Shown: positions 14,726 to 19,851 of the stretch, piece by piece
Layout: every line of letters begins with the position of its first letter
Numbering within the stretch: the stretch's first letter is position 1
Origin: DASVCS01 sp036381495
Lineage (GTDB): Bacteria > Gemmatimonadota > Gemmatimonadetes > Longimicrobiales > RSA9
Direction of reading: 5' to 3'
DNA length: 19,851 bases
Assembly (NCBI GenBank): GCA_036381495.1
Contig: DASVCS010000128.1
Coordinates: 1 to 19,851, forward strand
Notes under the pieces: generated by a model
Told to the model about the DNA's origin: nothing
Databases searched by the model: none
The model's input: the letters and a program-made list of their open reading frames with translations, nothing else
Made by a program: the position numbers and the translations under genes

Positions 14726-16089
14726 TGCTCGCTCACCACGGCCCCTTCGATCACCACGCCGCAGACGTGCGACGTGTATTCGAAGGGGTCGCCGTCGAAG
14801 ATCGCGACGTCGCCGTCCTTCCCCTCTTCGAGCGAGCCGACGCGGTCGGCGATTCCGAGGATGCGCGCCGCATCGATCGTGACCGTGGCGAGCGCCGCCT
14901 CGAACGGGAGGCCGTACGCCGCGGCCATGGCGGCCTCGAAGAGAACGACGCGCGTCTTCGGGACGTACCCCTCGTAACCGCTCTGGAGCGCGACCGGGAT
15001 CCCCGCCTCGTGCAGGATCTTCGCGGTCTCGAGCGTCGCGTTCTCGAGCGTGCCGCGCTGCCGCGCCATGGTCGGGTGCAGGATCACCGGGACGCCCGCC
15101 GCCCGGATCTCATCGGTAACCAGATACGACTCCGCCGCGCCGTCGAGCACCAGCCGGAAACCGAACTCCTGCTGGAGCCGCAGCGCCGCCAGGATCTCGC
15201 TCACCTTCTGGGCCGTGATCAGTGCCGGCACCTCGCCGTCCAGGACGCGCGCCAGGATCTCGAGCTTCAGATCCCGCTCCGGCCCGCTCCCGTCCTCCGC
15301 CGCGGCGCGCTTGCGTGCGTACTCGCGCGCTTTGATGAACGCCGCCCGGATCATCGCCACTCCTTTCGCGCGCGTGCCGGGCGACTCGAAATTCTGGCTC
15401 ACCTCGGGACCCAGCGTCATCGCCACCATTGCCACCGAGTCGACGATCGCCTCACCCACGTTGTTGCCGCGCGTCTTGACGACCATCGTCTGGCCGCTCA
15501 TCAGCGCACCCGGTCCATGGCCGGTGTGCAGCGTCGTGACGCCGAAGCCGCGCACCCATTCGATCAGCCGCTCCCGCGCATTGTACGCGTCGAACGCGCG
15601 CAGCTCGGGCTGGATCGCGTTGGACTGCTCGAGCTGATCCTGATCCTGCTCCTGGTTCAGGTACCCGGCGAGCCCGACGACCGTGTGCGCATCAATGAGC
15701 CCGGGCGTGACGACCTCCCCCTCGAGCACCCGGTAACCGTCTGGGATGTCGACGTCGGACGCGGCGCCCACTCGTTCGATCCTGCCATCCCGCCCGATGA
15801 GAACGACGCCATCCGTGATGGGCGCGCCCGCCATGGTGTAGACGGTCCCGCCGCGGACGGCGAGCTGCGCCGCCGCACGCTCCGCCCCCACCCCGAGCCC
15901 CAACAGCACCACCCCGAGTCCTGCCGAAACCGCCCGCAACCGCGCCCACGGCAGCCCAGCACCAACGAAGACGGCACCGATCCCGACCCCTCCACCGACG
16001 CAACCCCCTGCCTTGCCCACCCCAGCCCCAGCCCTAGCCCTAGCCCCAGCCCTGGCCCTACTAGCCCTTCTCCGCTCGCCCCCCCGCAT
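14716..16089 (-). CDS. Amidohydrolase-fold paralogue lacking metal ligands (probable pseudoenzyme)
   Basis: Amidohydrolase-like protein (457 residues), clearly a paralogue of the gene just upstream: shared blocks include LMSGQT (197-201 region), PGTRAK (237-242), RDLKLE against RDLELE, and GSLEEGKD (418-425). Yet every metal-binding position is altered: HSH becomes HTV (135-137), HNHTH becomes LITAQ (290-294), LHHVSE becomes LDGAAE (315-320), and FHTDD becomes LQSGY (368-372). A hydrolytic role is therefore doubtful; it may be a partner or scaffold for the intact enzyme. The ATG at 16089 overlaps the upstream TGA by one base (TGATG). The first 47 residues are Arg/Ala/Gly-rich and come from a hexamer repeat. 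A typical signal sequence (about 50-75, ending RAAAQ) follows, so a later start (GTG 16020 or TTG 15939) is possible. Likely periplasmic. Confidence 0.85.
   Translation of the reverse strand: MRGGERRRASRARAGARARAGAGVGKAGGCVGGGVGIGAVFVGAGLPWARLRAVSAGLGVVLLGLGVGAERAAAQLAVRGGTVYTMAGAPITDGVVLIGRDGRIERVGAASDVDIPDGYRVLEGEVVTPGLIDAHTVVGLAGYLNQEQDQDQLEQSNAIQPELRAFDAYNARERLIEWVRGFGVTTLHTGHGPGALMSGQTMVVKTRGNNVGEAIVDSVAMVAMTLGPEVSQNFESPGTRAKGVAMIRAAFIKAREYARKRAAAEDGSGPERDLKLEILARVLDGEVPALITAQKVSEILAALRLQQEFGFRLVLDGAAESYLVTDEIRAAGVPVILHPTMARQRGTLENATLETAKILHEAGIPVALQSGYEGYVPKTRVVLFEAAMAAAYGLPFEAALATVTIDAARILGIADRVGSLEEGKDGDVAIFDGDPFEYTSHVCGVVIEGAVVSEQCR
16021..16062. repeat. Hexamer tandem repeat CCYWGC, G-rich on the coding strand
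   Basis: Seven consecutive six-base units on the plus strand: CCCAGC twice, CCTAGC twice, CCCAGC, CCTGGC and a degenerate CCTACT. On the minus strand this is a run of GGG/GGGG tracts separated by two to four bases, a pattern able to form a G-quadruplex. It lies inside the reading frame of the pseudo-amidohydrolase, near its start codon, and encodes the alternating Arg-Ala/Gly-Ala stretch. Because six bases are two codons, unit gain or loss would not shift the frame. Confidence 0.8.
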
Positions 16090-17396
16090 CAGTGCCCCTC
16101 CATCCCCGCGTGGTGAGTGAGGCTGACCGGCCGCGCCACGTTGTAGCCGCCGATCGCGAACGCCCGGTCCCTGGGATCGCTGAGGTCGAAGACCTTCTCG
16201 CCCGCGGCCCAGGTCTGCTCGACGTGGGTGTAGACGCTGAGCGGATCGCCGGAGAGGATGATGAAGTCCGCGTCCTTGCCCGGTTCGAGCGAGCCGATCC
16301 GCTCATCGAGGTCGAGCATGCGAGCGCCGGCCATGGTCATGGCGTAGAGCGCGGCGCCGCGGGACATCCCGGCGCGCACGGCGAGTGCGGCGGAGCGGAG
16401 GAAGAAGCGGGAATCGGTGATCCCGTCATCGGTGTGGAAACCGACGAGGACGCCGGCCTCTTCGAGTGCCGCGCCGTTGGTCATGCGGATGTCCATGGCT
16501 TCGAGTTTGCCGCCGGGTGCATCGAGCACGATGATCGAGGCGGGGAACCCGGAGGCGGCGATCTCGTCGGTGATCTTCCACGCCTCGCTGACGTGGTGCA
16601 GCACGAGGCGGTAGCCGAACTCCTTGGCCAATCGGATCGCGGTGAGGATGTCGTCGTGCCGGTGCGTGTGGTTGTGCACGATGCGTTTGCCCTCGAGGAC
16701 CTGGACCAGTGCTTCGAGTTCGAGGTCGCGTGGCGGCATCTTGGTCGAGTCGCCGTTCGCGGCGCGGATCTTTTCGCGGTACTCCTGGGCCGCCACGAAC
16801 CGTGCCCGGACCATTGCGGCGGCCTTCGCCCGCGTGCCGGGGAAGGGCGGCGCGCCGCGCGGGTTCGTTCCGTTGGCCATCTTCATGCCGCCGCAGATGT
16901 CGTGCAGCACGTCGTCGCAGTAGAGCAGGTCGTAGATCGTGGTGCCGTCGCGCAGCTTCACGTAGGCCGTCTGTCCGCTCATCAGGTGGCCGGAGCCGGG
17001 CATGATGTTGGCCGTGGTGATCCCGCCGGCCTGCGCCTGCTGGATGCCGTCGTCCATGGCGTTGATGGCGTCCAGGATGCGCACATCGCCCTGGATCGCG
17101 TCGGACCGGTCGCCGCCGTCGCCGCCGCCGATGTGCGAGTGCGTGTCGACCAATCCCGGCATGATGACCTTGCCGGTCACGTCGTGGACCTCGGCGTCGT
17201 CCGGGATCCGGACCTCGCCGGCAGCGCCGACCGCGGCGATCCTGCCCTCGCGCACGACCAGCACACCGTTCTCGATGGGCGCCGAGGTGATGGGGAGGAT
17301 GCGTGCGCCGCGGAAGACCTGCGGCCGCTGGCGCGCCGCCAGCGGCGTAGCGGCGGCCAGCGCGATCACGAGGAAGATTCGGAGAACTCGCCTCAT
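16089..17396 (-). CDS. Periplasmic amidohydrolase (imidazolonepropionase-like)
   Basis: Predicted exported metal-dependent hydrolase of the amidohydrolase superfamily; substrate unknown, with cyclic amides or dipeptides among the family's typical targets. The 435-residue precursor starts with a signal peptide (about 1-21, ending PLAA). A small beta-sandwich precedes the TIM barrel. Ligand candidates are complete: H86 and H88 in GLVDTHSH, histidines in VHNHTHRHDD (240-249), H267/H268 in LVLHHVSE, and D323 in FHTDDG; GSLEPGKDADF (368-378) is the usual C-terminal hallmark. The ATG at 17396 starts the signal peptide and follows AGAGGGA at a good distance. It is the first gene of an operon with the ligand-free paralogue, the PorV-like barrel and the FkbM methyltransferase. 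Confidence 0.9.
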   Translation of the reverse strand: MRRVLRIFLVIALAAATPLAARQRPQVFRGARILPITSAPIENGVLVVREGRIAAVGAAGEVRIPDDAEVHDVTGKVIMPGLVDTHSHIGGGDGGDRSDAIQGDVRILDAINAMDDGIQQAQAGGITTANIMPGSGHLMSGQTAYVKLRDGTTIYDLLYCDDVLHDICGGMKMANGTNPRGAPPFPGTRAKAAAMVRARFVAAQEYREKIRAANGDSTKMPPRDLELEALVQVLEGKRIVHNHTHRHDDILTAIRLAKEFGYRLVLHHVSEAWKITDEIAASGFPASIIVLDAPGGKLEAMDIRMTNGAALEEAGVLVGFHTDDGITDSRFFLRSAALAVRAGMSRGAALYAMTMAGARMLDLDERIGSLEPGKDADFIILSGDPLSVYTHVEQTWAAGEKVFDLSDPRDRAFAIGGYNVARPVSLTHHAGMEGH

Positions 17397-17494
17397 CGCG
17401 CGTCCCTCTCGAAGGGTGGAGGACGGGGGCGTCTCCCGGCGGCGCCGGTGCCGGCCCGTCCTGTGGAATCGCGGTCCCGCGGGAAACGCACGCA

Positions 17495-17523
17495 AAGTGG
17501 GGAGCGGGCGCGACCGGTGTCAA
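17495..17523 (-). promoter_or_regulatory. Candidate -35 for the amidohydrolase operon
   Basis: A perfect TTGACA (17523-17518, minus strand) lies about 120 bases upstream of the amidohydrolase ATG. The expected -10 region 17 to 18 bases on reads CCACTT or CACTTT, which is poor, so only the -35 supports the call. The rest of the spacer 17397-17664 is GC-rich with no other feature I can support. Confidence 0.28.
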
Positions 17524-17664
17524 GCGCGGCGCGGGGGCGTGGTGCTGCGGCGACCGTCCGCCGGGGCGCCGGCGGTGGCGCCTCGGGCCGGAGTCGCACG
17601 GACCGGCGAACCCGACATCGGGGGCCGTGGGGCGACTCCGGACCCGCGGGCGGAGCGCGCCGGC

Positions 17665-18066
17665 TCAGGGCGCGGCGCGTGCCGGCGGCGCCTCCCGGGC
17701 CGTGAACCCGGCGTAGGCCAGGATCACACCCAGAATGAAGTGCAGCCAGATGTTATGACTTCCGATGGGCATGATCCCGAAGAACCTCGGGGTGATGAAG
17801 CCCAGGAAGCCGAGCACGATGAAGATGATGCCCGTGATGCGACAGTAGCTTCGCGCCGAGCTCCACGCGCGCGCCGCGGCGATGCCCCAGATGCCCAGAC
17901 CCACGTGCACCAGGGCATGCAGGAAGTTGAACGGGAAGAGGCCGAACAGGCGCGGTGCAGTGGCCACGCTCGCCTCCATGCCGAACCCGGTCACGAAGAA
18001 GGCGAGTATGCCGATGATCACGGAGATCCAGCCGATGATCTGCGCGACCCGTTGGACGGTCGTCAT
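17665..18066 (-). CDS. DUF4383-like four-helix membrane protein
   Basis: Small integral membrane protein (133 residues) of unknown function. Four hydrophobic segments are visible, at about 8-27, 46-66, 75-93 and 105-121. The LFGLFPFNFLHALVHVGLG block (40-58) and the NIWLH segment (105-109) match the conserved histidine-containing pattern I associate with DUF4383, including histidines at 50, 54, 104 and 109. The ATG at 18066 follows GGGGG at eight bases; the frame is open for 70 codons further upstream, but that part is arginine-rich and not protein-like. It is divergent from the DUF3568-like lipoprotein gene. No function can be assigned. Confidence 0.78.
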   Translation of the reverse strand: MTTVQRVAQIIGWISVIIGILAFFVTGFGMEASVATAPRLFGLFPFNFLHALVHVGLGIWGIAAARAWSSARSYCRITGIIFIVLGFLGFITPRFFGIMPIGSHNIWLHFILGVILAYAGFTAREAPPARAAP

Positions 18067-18427
18067 GTGCACCCCCGGGAAACTTGTCCTCCGCTCCGGC
18101 CGGGCGCCGGGCGCCACTCGCTGCGTCTCGCGCTCGGTCGTGCCGCAACGCCCGGATGCTCCGCCCGCGGCCCGCGGGCGTGGAACCCGTCCGCGCCGCC
18201 GGCCACGCTCATCAAGCGCAACGCCCGTGCCGGGAACGCGCGGCTGGCCCATCGCGCGTGGAAACCGCGGTGCCACGTACCGAACCGGCTACCTCCGATT
18301 CCGGTGCCGCGGCTGGCCCGATCGAGCGCGGCCGGGGTCGGCGCCCGGCGCGCTCCATGAAGCGGTCGCATCCGCGCGGCCGGCATCCCATGAGCGCGGC
18401 CGCATCGCACTCGCGCATGGAGGAGAG
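18067..18427. other. Divergent intergenic region with 19-base palindrome
   Basis: The 361-base gap between the divergent DUF4383 and lipoprotein genes contains no credible gene. A perfect interrupted palindrome, CGCCCGCGG-C-CCGCGGGCG, lies at 18162-18180. It could be an operator serving either side, or merely a GC-rich coincidence. No AT-rich promoter element stands out. Confidence 0.45.
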
Positions 18428-18832
18428 ATGTTGATCCGTTTCACACGCTCGGTGCTGCTCCTCGCCCTCGTGGCCGGCATCGCGGCGTGCGCGGCCGCCG
18501 CCGTCGGTGCCGGCGCGGGCGCCGCGACCGGGATCTACCTGACCACACGCGGCGCCTCCACACTGGTCCAGGGGAGCGTGCCGCAGGTGACACGGAGGAC
18601 CGAACGCGTCTTCGCCGACCTCGGCATTCGCATCACCGAGCGGGAGATCGAAGAGGACGACTCGGAGGTGGAGCTGGAAGGAGAGACCGACGACCTGGAT
18701 GTGACCGCGAAGATCAAGCGCGAATCGCCCACCACGTCACGCGTCGACGTCGAGGCCCGCCGGAGCCTCGTCGAATGGGATCAGGACTACGCGCGCCACG
18801 TGCTCGAACGGATCGTCGCGGCGGGCCGCTGA
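18428..18832 (+). CDS. DUF3568-like small lipoprotein
   Basis: Predicted outer-envelope lipoprotein of 134 residues and unknown function. The signal sequence ends in a good lipobox (IAAC, Cys21), followed by an Ala/Gly stretch. The mature part (about 35-130) has the pattern of DUF3568 proteins: an ALGxxxT-like central segment (ADLGIRITEREIEED, 63-77), an acidic beta-hairpin region, then VTAKIKRES and a C-terminal helix ending in HVLERIV. The ATG at 18428 has a strong GGAGG four bases upstream; the frame upstream of it is open but not protein-like. It converges with the desaturase gene across a 66-base gap. Confidence 0.8.
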   Translation: MLIRFTRSVLLLALVAGIAACAAAAVGAGAGAATGIYLTTRGASTLVQGSVPQVTRRTERVFADLGIRITEREIEEDDSEVELEGETDDLDVTAKIKRESPTTSRVDVEARRSLVEWDQDYARHVLERIVAAGR

Positions 18833-18869
18833 AGCCGGAGAGCCCACCGGCCGGGCGATGGGCCCCGGG

Positions 18870-18889
18870 CGCGAGCGACGCCGCTCGCG
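18870..18889. terminator. Candidate hairpin terminator between convergent genes
   Basis: CGCGAGC (18870-18876) and GCTCGCG (18883-18889) form a perfect seven-base stem with a GACGCC loop, between the lipoprotein stop (18832) and the desaturase stop (18899). It has no T-run on either strand, so termination strength is uncertain; such U-less hairpins are common in GC-rich genomes. Confidence 0.4.
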
Positions 18890-18898
18890 ACGCCGCCG

Positions 18899-19792
18899 TC
18901 ACGCACCGGCGCCGTCGAGCTCGCCCGTGCCGCTCCGCTCCAGCCGCGCGACCGCCTTCTCGAGCCCCGCCACCGCCTCCTCGATGCCGTGCGCCGCCTG
19001 GTCGACCTTCTTGGCGTAATACTTCTCCGCGAACTCCTTGGCCGACAGCCCCCGCGCGTAGAGCACCTTCGCCAGCCGAACCACCGAGAGCAGACGGATG
19101 TAGATCCAGCCGATGTCGAACTCCCACCAGTGCGCCTTGAACTTGGCCGACCTCGGATCCGCGTGGTGGTTGTTGTGCAACTCCTCGCCGACGATCCAGA
19201 TGCCGAGCGGATAGAGGTTCCGGCTCTCGTCCTTCGTCGAGAAGTTGCGGTAACCGAGCGCGTGGCCCAACCCATTGATGATGTTGCCCATGATCGGCAT
19301 CCAGATCGCCATGAAGCTCCAGACGAGGAGTCCCGTCCCGAGTCCGAACAGGACGACATCGAGCCCCATCATCAGGAAGAGACCGAGATAGCCGTGCGGC
19401 GTGTAGACGTGCCGCTCGATCCAGTCGTCCGGGCAGCCGCGACCGTACTTCGCGACCAGTTCCCGGTCCTTGATGGCCTTGCGGTAGAAGAAGACGCCTC
19501 CGAGAACGACCGCCCAGAACCCTTCCACTGCGGGCGAGTGCGGATCCCCCTCGCGGTCGGCGAACGCGTGGTGCTTGCGGTGGACCGCCACCCATTCGCG
19601 CGTGTTCATCCCCGTGGTCAGCCAGAGCCACAGCCGCATGGCGTGCGCGACGACCGGGTGGAAGACCACGCCCTCGTGCGTCATCGAGCGGTGCAGAAAG
19701 AGCGTCACGCAGATGTTCGTGAGGTGACCGACCGCAAGGACGTAGAGGACGGGGATCCACCAGGGATGCGCGAGGAAACCGATCTCGGGCAT
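18899..19792 (-). CDS. Membrane fatty-acid (acyl-CoA-type) desaturase
   Basis: Predicted inner-membrane di-iron enzyme that inserts a double bond into fatty acyl chains, probably at a delta-9-like position, using oxygen. The 297-residue protein has the three histidine boxes: H34-x4-H39 (HRSMTH), H71-x2-H74-H75 (HRKHH) and H206-x2-H209-H210 (HNNHH), plus an extra histidine at 177 (GLGHALGYRNF), as in the acyl-CoA desaturase group. Hydrophobic segments at about 12-32, 48-62, 92-104 and 135-172 fit the four-helix topology. After the third box comes a charged C-terminal region; residues 265-287 have heptad-like spacing (IEEAVAGLEKAVARLE) and may form a coiled coil. The ATG at 19792 follows GGAGA; a TTG at 19813 is the less likely alternative. 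Confidence 0.9.
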   Translation of the reverse strand: MPEIGFLAHPWWIPVLYVLAVGHLTNICVTLFLHRSMTHEGVVFHPVVAHAMRLWLWLTTGMNTREWVAVHRKHHAFADREGDPHSPAVEGFWAVVLGGVFFYRKAIKDRELVAKYGRGCPDDWIERHVYTPHGYLGLFLMMGLDVVLFGLGTGLLVWSFMAIWMPIMGNIINGLGHALGYRNFSTKDESRNLYPLGIWIVGEELHNNHHADPRSAKFKAHWWEFDIGWIYIRLLSVVRLAKVLYARGLSAKEFAEKYYAKKVDQAAHGIEEAVAGLEKAVARLERSGTGELDGAGA

Positions 19793-19821
19793 TTCATTCT
19801 CCGCTTCGGACAAAACGAACG

Positions 19822-19851
19822 GCCCGGCGAGGCGCTCGACCGTCGCCGGGC
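19822..19851 (-). terminator. Strong hairpin upstream of the desaturase, terminator-like
   Basis: GCCCGGCGA (19822-19830) and TCGCCGGGC (19843-19851) form a perfect nine-base stem with a 12-base loop, reaching the window end. On the minus strand the stem is followed by CGTTCGTTTTG, a short T-rich tract, so it could terminate a gene lying beyond the window, or act as a leader structure of the desaturase mRNA, whose start is about 30 bases further on. Confidence 0.5.

Noticed and set aside
16021..16062. Telomere-like repeat or replicon end
   Set aside because: Only seven imperfect units inside an operon and a reading frame; nothing suggests a linear end.
14716..16089. Amidohydrolase as decaying pseudogene
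   Set aside because: The frame is intact over 457 codons, structural blocks are kept, and it is overlapped on both sides by operon partners; loss is limited to metal ligands.

Overview
The window reads as a chromosomal segment of a high-GC, Gram-negative-type bacterium. Signal peptides, two probable lipoproteins and a PorV-like outer-membrane barrel indicate two membranes. The gene mix (DPP-IV-type S9 peptidase, paired periplasmic amidohydrolases, PorV-like protein, DUF4383 protein, zinc-ribbon MscL) resembles Gemmatimonadota. That placement is an inference from gene content and GC-rich codon use; no rRNA or marker gene is present. I see no tRNA, rRNA, CRISPR array, transposase or integrase.

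Positions 50-484 hold a mechanosensitive channel gene (minus strand). It is separated from the next block by about 300 bp that contain a dispersed-type, purine/pyrimidine-skewed inverted repeat. Positions 784-10555 are eight consecutive minus-strand genes, most of them touching or overlapping. Read in transcription order they are: secreted dipeptidyl peptidase IV, M24 Xaa-Pro-type peptidase, GntR/FCD regulator, alpha-ketoglutarate semialdehyde dehydrogenase, 4-hydroxyproline 2-epimerase, and the three subunits of a D-hydroxyproline dehydrogenase (DAO-like FAD subunit, small [2Fe-2S] subunit, FAD/BFD subunit). Together they describe a route from proline- or hydroxyproline-containing peptides, such as collagen or gelatin fragments, to alpha-ketoglutarate. 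One step, the 1-pyrroline-4-hydroxy-2-carboxylate deaminase, is not in the window, and neither is a transporter.

A divergent plus-strand gene (10739-12700) encodes a large alpha/beta-hydrolase lipoprotein with an extra C-terminal domain. A gene-free convergent gap follows (12701-13022). Next comes a minus-strand operon (17396 to 13023): an intact amidohydrolase, a paralogous amidohydrolase that has lost the metal-binding residues, a PorV/UPF0164-like outer-membrane protein, and an FkbM methyltransferase.

The last part contains a DUF4383 membrane protein (minus), a divergent DUF3568-like lipoprotein (plus), and a membrane fatty-acid desaturase (minus) running to the window end. A strong hairpin lies upstream of the desaturase.

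The best candidates for something under-described are the compact peptide-to-hydroxyproline catabolic island and the enzyme/pseudoenzyme amidohydrolase pair. The second gene of that pair starts with an in-frame, G-rich hexamer repeat.
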